Assembly: GCA_016713115.1 (NCBI GenBank)
Contig: JADJPU010000001.1
Span: 1,674,001-1,738,000, forward strand
From: Cellvibrionales bacterium
GTDB taxonomy: Bacteria; Pseudomonadota; Gammaproteobacteria; Pseudomonadales; UBA7239
Direction: 5' to 3'
Length of the DNA stretch: 64,000 nucleotides
Positions 32,719 to 41,770 of the stretch are shown in pieces. The position numbers and the translations under genes were made by a program. Below the pieces are notes generated by a model, which saw nothing but the letters and a program-made list of their open reading frames with translations, was not told the DNA's origin and ran no database searches. Every line of letters begins with the position of its first letter. The first letter of the stretch is position 1.

Positions 32719-34545
32719 TCACGGTGCTTTCCTCCTAGGTTCGTAAAGATTCACGGGTTCTTCGCGGCCTTTTACCGTGCAGGCTCCGTGCGGTATGAAA
32801 TCAAATTGCTCGCCGCACAAATCGCGCGTGCTCTGCGAGACCAGTATGCGGGCGATGCCCTTGGTAACACCTTCCAAGCGGCTGCCGAGGTTCACAGTAT
32901 CGCCGATGGCAGTGTATTCCAAGCGCTGGTCACAGCCCAACATGCCGACCACGGCGGGGCCGGAGTGTATGCCGATGCCCACATCAAACTCACTGAGATT
33001 GTGTTCGGCGCGGAACTGCTCCAGTTCGTCCACCATGTCCAGTGCGGCAGACACGGCGTTGATCGCGTGTCGCTCATCCGCCAGCGGCGCGCCCCAGAAG
33101 GCCATGATGGCGTCACCAATAAACTTGTCCAGCGTGCCGTGGTTTTTAAAAATTACGCCCACCTGCCGCGTGAAGTAAGCATTCAACAGCGCCATGATTT
33201 CGGCAGCACTCGCTTTTTCCGACATGCTGGTAAAGCCGCGTATATCCGAAAACAGCACGCTGATCTCGCACTGTTTACTTGCCTGTGTCTCGGCGTTTAA
33301 GCCTTGTTCGGCAAGCTGCTGCACCACGATAGGGTCAAGAAAACGACCAAACATATCGATGGCGGCCTGCTTGGCGGCGCGCTCCTGCCAGTAGCGCAGT
33401 GCTGTGCCGGTGCCGAGCAACAGCAAGCTGGCGATCATCGGTGAAATGATCGGCAACAGCTGGTGTTGGCGGATGGCCAACAGGCTGGCGGTAGCCAAGA
33501 GTGCGGCGATCAGGGTTGATTGCCACGCTGTCGCCAACAGCGGTTTTTGCTGTTGCAAGCGCCACAGCAGCCAGAGCAACCAGGGCAGGCCGATCAGCAC
33601 GCCAGCCCCAGCGTGGTAGTTCAGCCACTGCTGGTTTTTCAGGTTGTCGAAGGTGTTGGCCAGCAAATACAGCCCCGGGTATTGCGCATTGAGCGGGGTG
33701 GGTCGCAGGTCGTGCAGGCCGGCGGCGGTGGCGCCAATAAAGATGGTTTTCCCCGCGAAATCCTGCGACTGCCCCGCCTGTACCTTGACCCAGATATCCG
33801 CGTAGCTATGGCGTGCATGCGGGGAATCTACGCCGTTGCCGCGCCATGCAATACGCAGTGGAGAGGGCGTGTTGCGCGTGTCGAGTTGCTGTGTATCCGC
33901 CACAACCTGCGGCAGCGAGAGTAGCTGCCAGCCCTGTTTTTCCTGCCGTGTTTGATAGTGGCGCGCAATGCCATCGGCATCGGCTAAATAGTTGATCAAA
34001 CCCAGTTGCCAGTGTTCGGGCGCGCCCATAGCGGGCAGCAGCAAATCGCCGCGTGCATCGGCCTGTGCTTGCGTTGTGCGTTGCAGCGGGAGGTTGTTGG
34101 GATAGTTGCTCAGCAATCTTGCTTGCTCAGGCTGTGCGGTATTCATCAGCAGAGTGGGCAGAAAAATGTTGCTGTGTTGATTCAGCACTTCACCGAAATA
34201 TTGATCGAATTCTGGGCGTTGGATATCCGGCTCGCTGAACCAGATATCAAACACCACGCTGCGTACACCTTGCGCCAACAGCCACTCCACCAACTCGGCG
34301 TGAGTGGCGCGCGGCCAGGGCCAGCGACCAATGCTGTCGGCCATGGCGCGCAAACTGTAGTCGTCGATGTCGATCAACACGATGTCGCTGTCGGCGCGCT
34401 CGCGCAGGGCTTGTTGCGCGGTGAGTTTATCCAGCCACAGAAAATCCAAACGCGCGCTGGCAGGCCACAGTGCGGGCAAGCAGAGAACGAGTACGGCCAG
34501 TGCCGTAGTGACGAGCAGTGTGGGGGAAAGTGGGCGTGCCAACAT
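32719..34545 (-). CDS. CHASE2-domain class III adenylate/guanylate cyclase
   Basis: A 608-residue membrane cyclase. One membrane helix lies near residues 10-30. The extracytoplasmic CHASE2 sensor domain runs to about 310 (VLIDIDDYSLRAMADSIGRWPWPRA; FAGKTIFIGATAAGLHDLRPTPL). Two or three helices follow at about 325-385. The C-terminal class III cyclase has both metal aspartates: LFSDIRGFTS and KFIGDAIMAFWG, plus DTVNLGSRLE. It therefore probably makes cAMP in response to an envelope signal. First of a three-gene unit with SH3 and M48 proteins. Divergent from the DUF2066 gene. Confidence 0.92.
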   Translation of the reverse strand: MLARPLSPTLLVTTALAVLVLCLPALWPASARLDFLWLDKLTAQQALRERADSDIVLIDIDDYSLRAMADSIGRWPWPRATHAELVEWLLAQGVRSVVFDIWFSEPDIQRPEFDQYFGEVLNQHSNIFLPTLLMNTAQPEQARLLSNYPNNLPLQRTTQAQADARGDLLLPAMGAPEHWQLGLINYLADADGIARHYQTRQEKQGWQLLSLPQVVADTQQLDTRNTPSPLRIAWRGNGVDSPHARHSYADIWVKVQAGQSQDFAGKTIFIGATAAGLHDLRPTPLNAQYPGLYLLANTFDNLKNQQWLNYHAGAGVLIGLPWLLWLLWRLQQQKPLLATAWQSTLIAALLATASLLAIRQHQLLPIISPMIASLLLLGTGTALRYWQERAAKQAAIDMFGRFLDPIVVQQLAEQGLNAETQASKQCEISVLFSDIRGFTSMSEKASAAEIMALLNAYFTRQVGVIFKNHGTLDKFIGDAIMAFWGAPLADERHAINAVSAALDMVDELEQFRAEHNLSEFDVGIGIHSGPAVVGMLGCDQRLEYTAIGDTVNLGSRLEGVTKGIARILVSQSTRDLCGEQFDFIPHGACTVKGREEPVNLYEPRRKAP

Positions 34546-34623
34546 GTGTCAATCCTTGTAATGGCAGCAGTATTGTAGCAGTCTGACCGCCGCTTTCTGT
34601 TACCTCATCTTGTTGTCTGCGCT

Positions 34624-35694
34624 ATGAAAATTTCATCTGTCGTCGCTCTGTTTTTGTTGTGCTGTTGCAGCGTTGCGCACGCTGTGCGTTTGGAACAGCC
34701 GTATGCGGTGGATGTGCCCGTGGCGAGTCAATCGGCTGAAGACAGAGTTGTTGCTGAGCGCGCCGGTTTGTTGCGTGTGTTGGAAAAAATGAGTGGCCAG
34801 CGCTTGGATGGCAACACGCAAATCGCCGCTACGCAAAATAAAGCCGAAAATTTCGTCGCGCAGTTTTCTTATTTGCAGGACAAAACGGCGGATGGAAAAA
34901 TCTTGGGCTGGCGTTTGCATTTAGTGTTTCAACAAACGGCGATAGAAAAACTTTTGCGCGATGCGGGCATTGCTGTGTGGCCGCTGGATCGCCCGCAAGT
35001 GTTGTTACTGATGGTGGATGAACAAAACCGTTTGTTATCAGCGAGCGATAACGAAGCGGCCGCGACAATGATGCAGCAAGTAGGTTTAGCGCGTGGTGTG
35101 CCGGTCTTGTTATTGGATGCAGCGACAACGGATATCACCACGACAGCCAGCGTGCAGAGTTTGGATGCAGCGGCGCTACTGCCGCTGGCGATACAACGCG
35201 GTGCCAACGCGCTGTTGTTGGGCAATGTTAGCGGCAGTGACGCAAAAGGCTGGTTGGGTCAGTGGGTGTTGCGTGCGGGTGAGCAAGAGCAGCAGTTGAC
35301 AGAAAAAGCAGCAACGCTGGCTGCGTTGTTGGATGCTGTGATGCGTCGATCGGCAGAATGGTTGTCAAATAGTTATCGCAACAGTGTTACCACGGATACC
35401 GGCCCTGCAGCACTGCGTTTACAGATTGACGATGTGCGCAGCTATGCGGCGTTTATGCAGCTGCGCCAGTATTTAGAACAGCTGGATACGGTGGAGCGCG
35501 TTCGCGGCATGCAAATCAACGGCAGTACCGTAATGGTGGATTTGGATGTGAAAGGCCGCGAAAGTTTTCGCAATTTATTTGCGCTGTTTAAATCCGTGCA
35601 ATGGAAAGAAGAAATCGCTTCACCAATACAAGAAGGTGAAGCAGCAGCTGTGCCTGTGTGGCACTATCTTTGGATCGATGGAGGCGTGCAATGA
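34624..35694 (+). CDS. DUF2066 exported protein
   Basis: A 356-residue protein with a signal peptide (ALFLLCCCSVAHA) and the DUF2066 fold: RAGLLRVLEKMSGQRLDGN, VWPLDRPQVLLLMVDEQNR and LAIQRGANALLLGNV. The family is conserved in gammaproteobacteria, but no function is established. It is predicted periplasmic. Its stop overlaps the cysK start (ATGA), a four-base coupling. Confidence 0.85.
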   Translation: MKISSVVALFLLCCCSVAHAVRLEQPYAVDVPVASQSAEDRVVAERAGLLRVLEKMSGQRLDGNTQIAATQNKAENFVAQFSYLQDKTADGKILGWRLHLVFQQTAIEKLLRDAGIAVWPLDRPQVLLLMVDEQNRLLSASDNEAAATMMQQVGLARGVPVLLLDAATTDITTTASVQSLDAAALLPLAIQRGANALLLGNVSGSDAKGWLGQWVLRAGEQEQQLTEKAATLAALLDAVMRRSAEWLSNSYRNSVTTDTGPAALRLQIDDVRSYAAFMQLRQYLEQLDTVERVRGMQINGSTVMVDLDVKGRESFRNLFALFKSVQWKEEIASPIQEGEAAAVPVWHYLWIDGGVQ

Positions 35695-36656
35695 GTCTTT
35701 TTCAAAATAACAGTCAGAGCATTGGTGGTACCCCGCTGATTCAACTCAGCCGTATTTCGCAACATAAAATTTTTGCAAAAATTGAAAGCCGTAATCCAGC
35801 GGGCTCGGTAAAGTGTCGCATCGGTGCCAACATGGTGGCGGATGCCGAGCAGCGCGGCGTGTTAAAAGCGGGTATGGAATTGGTAGAACCAACCAGCGGC
35901 AACACCGGCATTGCGCTCGCTTTTGTCGGCGCTGCAAAAGGCTATGCCGTGACTTTAACCATGCCGTCCAGCATGAGTTTGGAGCGCCGTCAGTTATTGA
36001 AAGCGCTGGGTGCCAATGTGGTGCTGACAGATCCTGCGCTCGGCATGAACGGCGCCATTGCTAAAGCAAAAGAAATCGTGGCGAGTAATCCCGCGCATTT
36101 TTTAATGTTGCAGCAGTTTGAAAATCCAGCCAATCCACAAGCGCATGAGCAAACCACGGGGCCAGAAATTTGGCGCGACACCAACGGCGAAATTGATATT
36201 TTGATCAGCGGTGTCGGCACGGGCGGCACCATTACTGGCGTTTCGCGCTACATCAAACAGCGGATGGGCAAGGCCATTACCTCGGTGGCCGTAGAGCCGG
36301 AATCGTCCTATGTGATGCGCGCTGTGAAAGAAGGCAAAGACTTGAAACATGCACCGCACAAAATTCAGGGATTGGGCGCGGGTTTTATTCCGGGCACACT
36401 GGATATGGCGATGGTGGATGCTGTGGAAGCAGTGAGCGATGCGGAAGCCGTGCAGTGGGCGCACCGCTTGATGAAAGAGGAGGGCATACTCGCCGGCATT
36501 TCCAGCGGCGCAGCCATGGCCGTGGCCGAGCGCGTGGCGGCGCGCCCAGAAAACGCAGGCAAAACCGTGGTGGTGGTGCTGCCGGATTCCGCCGAGCGCT
36601 ATTTGTCGTCGCCGCTGTTTGAGGGCTTGTTTAGCGAGCAGGAAAAGCAGCAGTAA
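35691..36656 (+). CDS. cysK: Cysteine synthase A (O-acetylserine sulfhydrylase)
   Basis: PLP enzyme making cysteine from O-acetylserine and sulfide. The PLP lysine is Lys41 in RNPAGSVKCRIG. The substrate loop is EPTSGNTGIALAF, and the phosphate loop is GVGTGGTITGVSR. The 321-residue length and the C-terminus fit CysK rather than CysM. Start chosen as the ATG at 35691, which overlaps the preceding stop; a longer frame lies inside the upstream gene. Confidence 0.94.
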   Translation: MSLFQNNSQSIGGTPLIQLSRISQHKIFAKIESRNPAGSVKCRIGANMVADAEQRGVLKAGMELVEPTSGNTGIALAFVGAAKGYAVTLTMPSSMSLERRQLLKALGANVVLTDPALGMNGAIAKAKEIVASNPAHFLMLQQFENPANPQAHEQTTGPEIWRDTNGEIDILISGVGTGGTITGVSRYIKQRMGKAITSVAVEPESSYVMRAVKEGKDLKHAPHKIQGLGAGFIPGTLDMAMVDAVEAVSDAEAVQWAHRLMKEEGILAGISSGAAMAVAERVAARPENAGKTVVVVLPDSAERYLSSPLFEGLFSEQEKQQ

Positions 36657-36680
36657 TTCGCCGCGCGCAATGTATTCTTC

Positions 36681-36716
36681 GGGCGCAGCCGGTTAAAATC
36701 GCGCGCCCTCTTTTTT
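36681..36716 (+). terminator. Probable terminator after cysK
   Basis: GGGCGC and GCGCCC, separated by 16 bases, are followed by TCTTTTTT. The long loop makes it a modest intrinsic terminator. Confidence 0.5.
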
Positions 36717-36757
36717 GTTCGTCCACCCGCCCACCCCATTCATGATGGACTGCCCGC

Positions 36758-38116
36758 ATGTCGCAAGTACTCGACAAACAGCAGACCCAGCTGAAGCTGG
36801 AGCAGCTGAACGACGCGCTATCTAGCGGAACCTTTTTGCAAGTGCGACACATGCTGAACAGCTTGTCGCCCCCCAATATTGCCGCGCTGTTGGAATCCAG
36901 TTCACCAAAAAACCGCGCGGTGTTGTGGCAGTTGGTGGATGTTGATCGCCAAGCGGAAATCATTCTCTGGTTGAACGACGAAATTCAAAGCCACTTCCTA
37001 AAAGACATCGACACCGATCGTTTGGCCGACATGATCGACGAGCTGGACGACGACGATATCGCCGATATTTTGGAAGACCTGCCAGAGACGGTGATCGAAG
37101 AAGTGCTGTCGTCGATGACGGAGCAAGATCGCCAGCGCGTTGAGCAAATTCTGTCGTATGACGAAGACACCGCCGGCCGTTTGATGAATACCGACACCAT
37201 CACCATTCATCCGCGTGTAACGCTGGATGTGGTGTTGCGTTACCTGCGCATGCACAAAGAGCTGCAGCCGACCACAGACTGCGTGTTTGTCGTCAACAGT
37301 GATGATCAATTGGTCGGCTTGCTGCCGATTGCGAAAATTTTGACCACGGATCCTGCGGTTTCGGTGCGTGAAGTGATGGTGACGCATCTGCAATCCATTT
37401 CCGCCGACATGCAGGCGAGTGAAGTGGCGCAGTTGTTTGAACGCTATGACTGGATCACCGCGCCGGTGGTGGATGCGGACGGCAAGCTGTTGGGGCGTAT
37501 CACGGTTGATGATGTGATCGATGTCATCATCGACGAAGCCGATCACTCTCTGATGAGCATGGCGGGTATCGCCGAAGAAGAAGATATTTTCGCGCCGGCG
37601 CGCAAAATTGTGCATCTGCGCGCGGTTTGGCTGGGCATCAATCTCGCCACCGCTTTTTTAGCGTCGTGGGTGGTGGGCATGTTTGAAGGCACTATTCAAA
37701 AAGTCGTGGCACTGGCGGTGTTAATGCCGATTGTGGCGGGCCAAGGCGGCGTGTCCGGCACGCAGACTTTGACGGTGGTGATACGCGGTTTGGCGCTGGG
37801 GCAGTTGTCGCGCCACAACATAGGCTGGCTGTTTTCGCGGGAGATGATCGTCGGTTTGCTCAACGGCATCATTTGGGGCGTGGTGGTCGGCGTGGTGGCT
37901 GCGTACTGGTTCTCGGATGTGAAGTTGGGGCTGATTATCGGCGCGGCGATGATTATCAACATGGTTGTTGCCGCGCTGTCTGGCGTGCTGTTGCCGTTGA
38001 TGATGAAGCGTATGAAAATTGATCCAGCCTTGGCGGGCAGTGTGGTGCTGACGACATTCACCGACTGCATGGGCTTTTTCGCCTTTTTAGGCTTAGCTTC
38101 TTTGTTTTATCTCTAG
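36758..38116 (+). CDS. mgtE: MgtE magnesium transporter
   Basis: A 452-residue channel-like magnesium transporter. The N-terminal MgtE domain spans about residues 30-135 (LADMIDELDDDDIADILEDL). Two CBS domains follow (LLPIAKILTTDPAVSVREVM; WITAPVVDADGKLLGRITVDD). A pore domain with five helices starts near residue 285; it contains VLMPIVAGQGGVSGTQTLTV, the selectivity region. Magnesium bound by the cytoplasmic domains gates the channel. It runs into darP with a 16-base gap. Confidence 0.96.
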   Translation: MSQVLDKQQTQLKLEQLNDALSSGTFLQVRHMLNSLSPPNIAALLESSSPKNRAVLWQLVDVDRQAEIILWLNDEIQSHFLKDIDTDRLADMIDELDDDDIADILEDLPETVIEEVLSSMTEQDRQRVEQILSYDEDTAGRLMNTDTITIHPRVTLDVVLRYLRMHKELQPTTDCVFVVNSDDQLVGLLPIAKILTTDPAVSVREVMVTHLQSISADMQASEVAQLFERYDWITAPVVDADGKLLGRITVDDVIDVIIDEADHSLMSMAGIAEEEDIFAPARKIVHLRAVWLGINLATAFLASWVVGMFEGTIQKVVALAVLMPIVAGQGGVSGTQTLTVVIRGLALGQLSRHNIGWLFSREMIVGLLNGIIWGVVVGVVAAYWFSDVKLGLIIGAAMIINMVVAALSGVLLPLMMKRMKIDPALAGSVVLTTFTDCMGFFAFLGLASLFYL

Positions 38117-38132
38117 TGAGATTTTGTCAGTC

Positions 38133-38654
38133 ATGCGAACTCGCGGCGTATCAAAGCAAGTAGACGCTGAGCTGGATGAAAAACCCAGCAAGTCGCAGCG
38201 CAAACGCGATATGACAGCCGCGCAAGAATTGGGCGAACAGTTGCTGCAACTGCGCCCCGATGTGCTGCAAAAAATGCCATTGGATGAACGCTTGTTGGAA
38301 ACGCTGTTGCAGGCGCAAAAAATGCCGCAACACGAGGCCAAGCGCAGGCATTTGCAGTTGATCGGCAAATTGATGCGTGTGGCCGATGTCGATGCCATTC
38401 AAAACGCTTTTTTGGAAACACAGTCGAGCAGTGTGGCGGCAACGCGCGCGCTGCACGAACTGGAACACTGGCGCAGCCGTTTGTTGAAAGAAGGTGATGC
38501 AGCAATCGGCGAGGCGTTGTTGGTATTTGTCGGCGTGGATGTGCAGCAATTGCGTCAACTGATTCGTGATGCCAAACGAGAAATAGAGCAGGAAAAACCA
38601 CCGGCAGCGGCGCGTAAATTGTTCCAGTATTTGAAGCGGTATCAAACAGCATGA
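38133..38654 (+). CDS. darP: DarP (YjgA), ribosome maturation factor
   Basis: A 173-residue helical protein of the DUF615 family. The start region KPSKSQRKRDMTAAQELGEQL, then HEAKRRHLQLIGKLMR and LIRDAKREIEQEKPPAAARKLFQYLK, are diagnostic. DarP promotes late assembly of the 50S subunit. An upstream TTG at 38124 is possible, but the ATG at 38133 is preferred. Its end overlaps rpoN by four bases. Confidence 0.93.
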   Translation: MRTRGVSKQVDAELDEKPSKSQRKRDMTAAQELGEQLLQLRPDVLQKMPLDERLLETLLQAQKMPQHEAKRRHLQLIGKLMRVADVDAIQNAFLETQSSSVAATRALHELEHWRSRLLKEGDAAIGEALLVFVGVDVQQLRQLIRDAKREIEQEKPPAAARKLFQYLKRYQTA

Positions 38655-40156
38655 AGCCCACGCTGCAGCTCAGGCAGGGGCAATCGCTGGCGATGACGCC
38701 GCAGTTGCAGCAGGCGATCAAACTGTTGCAGTTATCAACGCTAGAGTTGCAACTGGAAATTCAGCAGACGCTGGAATCCAACCCCATGTTGGAAATGTTG
38801 GAAGAAGGCGAATCCGCTGAAGATGATTTACCCGTAATCAGCGAAGAAGACCTTGCGCGTTTGCGCGAAACCTCCAATGAAGTGATTGATTTCAGTGCGC
38901 CCGAACAAGCAACGGAATCCGTTGACGAATGGCAGGATGAATACCTGCCCGAGGAATTGCCGGTAGACAGCCAGTGGGGCGATGTCTATGAAACCAGCAC
39001 GAGTCCCACAAGCGCGGCAGATGACGATTACAGCTTTGACAGTCGCAATGCGGCGACAGAAACACTGCAAGAGCATTTGTTGTGGCAGTTGAATCTCACG
39101 CCGATGACGGATCGCGATCGCATTATTGCGCTGGCAATTGTTGATGCTGTTGCGCCCAGCGGTTTTCTTGAAATTTCTGCCGAAGATATTTATCAAGGTT
39201 TGTTAGAACAGTGGCAAGACGAAGATGTGCTGGAGTGCGATGAAGTGCTGGCGGTGTTGCATCGCGTGCAGCAGTTTGATCCACCAGGAGTCGCCGCACA
39301 CGATCTGCGCGAATGCCTGCTAATCCAGCTCAATCAACTGCACGAAGATACGCCGTGGTTGTTGGATGCCAAACTGATCGTTTCAGATTATTTGGATTTA
39401 TTGGCAGCGCGTGATTACAAACAGCTGATGAAAAAATCCGAGATTCGCGAAAACACACTAAAAAAAGCGATGGAGCTGATTCGCAGCCTCAAGCCGCAGC
39501 CGGGCGCGTATATCGAAGCGGAAAAAACGGAATATGTGGTGCCGGATGTGTATGTCACCCGCAAACGCTCGCGCTGGGTGGTGGAATTAAATCCAGAAAT
39601 TGCACCGCGTCTGCGCGTGAATGCCGATTACGCCGCACTGGTGCGCCGTGCCGATTCTTCGGCGGATAACGCTTTTCTGCGCGATTGCTTGCAAGAGGCG
39701 CGCTGGTTTTTGAAAAGTTTGGTCAGCCGCAATGAAACGCTAATGAAAGTGGCGACAGCGATTGTGGAATACCAGCGCGGCTTTCTGGAGTACGGCACCG
39801 AGGCGATGAAGCCGATGGTGTTGGCAAATATTGCCGAAACTGTCGGTTTGCACGAATCCACCATTTCGCGCGTGGTGAATCAAAAATACATGCACACACC
39901 CAGCGGTGTGTTTGAGTTGAAGTATTTTTTCTCCAGCCATGTCGGTACCGCCGGTGGCGGCGAGTGTTCTTCTACCGCCGTGCGCACCATGATCAAAAAA
40001 TTGATTGAGGAAGAGAGTGCGAGCAAGCCTTTATCTGACAGCGCCATTGTCACCTTGTTGGAAAAGCAGGGCATCAATGTAGCGCGCCGCACAGTGGCCA
40101 AATACCGCGAGCAGTTGAATATCTCGCCCTCCAGCGAGCGTAAGCGCCTGACTTGA
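38651..40156 (+). CDS. rpoN: RNA polymerase sigma-54 factor
   Basis: Alternative sigma factor needing enhancer-binding activators. The Gln/Leu-rich region I (LRQGQSLAMTPQLQQAIKLL) is intact and followed by an acidic region II. The core-binding domain, the HTH (ESTISRVVNQKYM) and the C-terminal RpoN box ARRTVAKYRE complete the 501-residue protein. rpoN normally lies in an lptB-rpoN-hpf-ptsN cluster; here it follows darP and is followed by a P450 gene, so the usual partners are elsewhere. Confidence 0.96.
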   Translation: MKPTLQLRQGQSLAMTPQLQQAIKLLQLSTLELQLEIQQTLESNPMLEMLEEGESAEDDLPVISEEDLARLRETSNEVIDFSAPEQATESVDEWQDEYLPEELPVDSQWGDVYETSTSPTSAADDDYSFDSRNAATETLQEHLLWQLNLTPMTDRDRIIALAIVDAVAPSGFLEISAEDIYQGLLEQWQDEDVLECDEVLAVLHRVQQFDPPGVAAHDLRECLLIQLNQLHEDTPWLLDAKLIVSDYLDLLAARDYKQLMKKSEIRENTLKKAMELIRSLKPQPGAYIEAEKTEYVVPDVYVTRKRSRWVVELNPEIAPRLRVNADYAALVRRADSSADNAFLRDCLQEARWFLKSLVSRNETLMKVATAIVEYQRGFLEYGTEAMKPMVLANIAETVGLHESTISRVVNQKYMHTPSGVFELKYFFSSHVGTAGGGECSSTAVRTMIKKLIEEESASKPLSDSAIVTLLEKQGINVARRTVAKYREQLNISPSSERKRLT

Positions 40157-40165
40157 TCGGGCCTT

Positions 40166-40210
40166 ATTTAGTCAAGTTCGCTTGACTAAATCTCTGGGCG
40201 TTCTTACCAT
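40166..40210 (+). promoter_or_regulatory. 26-base perfect palindrome overlapping a candidate sigma-70 promoter for the P450 gene
   Basis: ATTTAGTCAAG, TTCG, CTTGACTAAAT forms an 11-base perfect inverted repeat at 40166-40191. Its right arm contains TTGACT (40182-40187), which is 17 bases from TACCAT (40205-40210). That is a plausible -35/-10 pair ahead of the P450 start at 40247. This overlap is what an operator for a TetR- or MarR-type repressor looks like. The hairpin could also end rpoN transcription, but it has no T tract. Confidence 0.55.
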
Positions 40211-40246
40211 CCTCGTCATGTTATGTCTCGCGTCGAGGAAACCGCC

Positions 40247-41431
40247 ATGAACGCCGCTCAAAAAGATCATCTCGGTCTGTACAGCCCCTATTCGCACGAT
40301 GTGCACGACGACCCGTATCCCTATTACAAATCGCTGCGCGATAACGCACCTGTGCATTACGACAAAGACGGCGATTTCTACATTCTCAGCCGCTTTGATG
40401 ATGTGCAGATGGCGATGCGCGATTTCAAGCGTTTCTCCAGCGAAGAGGGCGTGGCGTTAGAGGCGGATGCCGCCAAAGGCTACCCGATGGTGATCACCAT
40501 GGTGCCGCCCAAGCACACGCGCACGCGCAAGGTCATCAGCCGTGTCCTCACGCCCGACAGCGTGGCCGCACTGGAACCCATGACGCGCGCCAAGACCATC
40601 AAATTGCTGGAGCCGTTCCGCGACACAGGCTGCATGGACACAGTCGCCAATTTCGGCGCGTATTTGCCGATGTATGTGATCGGCACCATGCTGAAAATCC
40701 CCGAAAGCGATCACGACCAGATCCGCGTGTGGACCGACAACCTGCTGGAGCGCGAAGACGGCGTGATGGCCATGCCGCCCATCGTCGCCGAGAGCTATTT
40801 GAACATGGCGCAGTATTTTGAGGATTTTGTGAAAGAGCGCGAGCAGCACATGGAAACGGGTGATTTGCTGAGTTTAATTCTGGAGGCCAAGCGCTCAGGT
40901 GAAATCACGCACGAAGATGTGATCGGCTTTTTGATGATACTCGGCATCGCCGGCAATGAAACCACCACCAAGTTGATCGGCAACATGACGGTGACATTGG
41001 CACGCCAAACCGCTGCGCGCGCGCAGTGCGTGGCTGACCCTTCATTGATTGCCAAAGCCGTGGAAGAAACCATGCGCATGGAAGGCTCTACGCAGTTGAT
41101 CGGGCGCGTAACCACCGAGGAAGTCACCCTGCACGGCGTGACAATTCCAGCGGGCAAGCGCGTGGGCATGTTGCTGGTGTCGGCCAATCGCGACGAGCGC
41201 CACTACGAAAATCCCGAAGTGTTTGATCTCGCGCGCAATAACCGTGATCACATGGGCTTTGGCTTTGGCATTCACTCTTGTGTGGGCGCAGCCATGGCGC
41301 GCATGGAAGGCAGAGTCGCATTTGAAGAAATTCTCAAAATGATGCCGAACTACGAGGTGGAGTGGAGTGGTCTGCAGCGCATGCATTCAGCGAATGTGCG
41401 CGGCTACACCCATGTGCCGGTGACTTTCTGA
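40247..41431 (+). CDS. Cytochrome P450
   Basis: A 394-residue soluble bacterial P450. The haem-binding motif is FGFGIHSCVG with Cys345 as thiolate ligand. The I-helix oxygen motif is GIAGNETTT and the K-helix ExxR is EETMRME. The N-terminal NDPYPYYKSLRDNAPVHY-like block is typical. The start at 40247 has GAGG about eight bases upstream; an earlier ATG at 40223 is possible. Substrate unknown. No ferredoxin or reductase is adjacent, so redox partners are elsewhere. It is a single gene between rpoN and the initiator tRNA, with its own probable operator. Confidence 0.94.
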   Translation: MNAAQKDHLGLYSPYSHDVHDDPYPYYKSLRDNAPVHYDKDGDFYILSRFDDVQMAMRDFKRFSSEEGVALEADAAKGYPMVITMVPPKHTRTRKVISRVLTPDSVAALEPMTRAKTIKLLEPFRDTGCMDTVANFGAYLPMYVIGTMLKIPESDHDQIRVWTDNLLEREDGVMAMPPIVAESYLNMAQYFEDFVKEREQHMETGDLLSLILEAKRSGEITHEDVIGFLMILGIAGNETTTKLIGNMTVTLARQTAARAQCVADPSLIAKAVEETMRMEGSTQLIGRVTTEEVTLHGVTIPAGKRVGMLLVSANRDERHYENPEVFDLARNNRDHMGFGFGIHSCVGAAMARMEGRVAFEEILKMMPNYEVEWSGLQRMHSANVRGYTHVPVTF

Positions 41432-41441
41432 CGATTTTTCA

Positions 41442-41470
41442 TTGACCGAGGCGCAGACGCTCCCTATACT
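41442..41470 (+). promoter_or_regulatory. Sigma-70 promoter of the initiator tRNA-rimP-nusA-infB operon
   Basis: TTGACC (41442-41447), a 17-base spacer and TATACT (41465-41470) lie 63 bases ahead of the tRNA. Both hexamers are 5/6 matches. The GC-rich discriminator after the -10 suggests stringent control. Confidence 0.8.
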
Positions 41471-41533
41471 TCGCGTCCCTTGCAGCAGCAGGTTGGCTTT
41501 CTAGCCAGTGGTACTGCTGTAAAGGTTGTGTGA

Positions 41534-41610
<77 letters not shown>

Positions 41611-41649
41611 AAATCATCGAGGTGGTGATTGTTCACTGCCTGTGACGGG

Positions 41650-41669
41650 GCCCCTTTATGGGGCTTTTT
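41650..41669 (+). terminator. Terminator or attenuator between tRNA-fMet and rimP
   Basis: GCCCC, loop TTTAT, GGGGC and five T. It lies between the tRNA and rimP and probably reduces read-through, so that the tRNA is made in excess of the downstream messenger. Confidence 0.85.
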
Positions 41670-41770
41670 GTTATCTGGCGTTTGCCGCTGTTGGCGGCGC
41701 TAGCAGTGATGGGCCTTGTGCCCATTTTTTTATGGTGTAACGAAATACTTTTGAAACTGTTCGGAGATTC

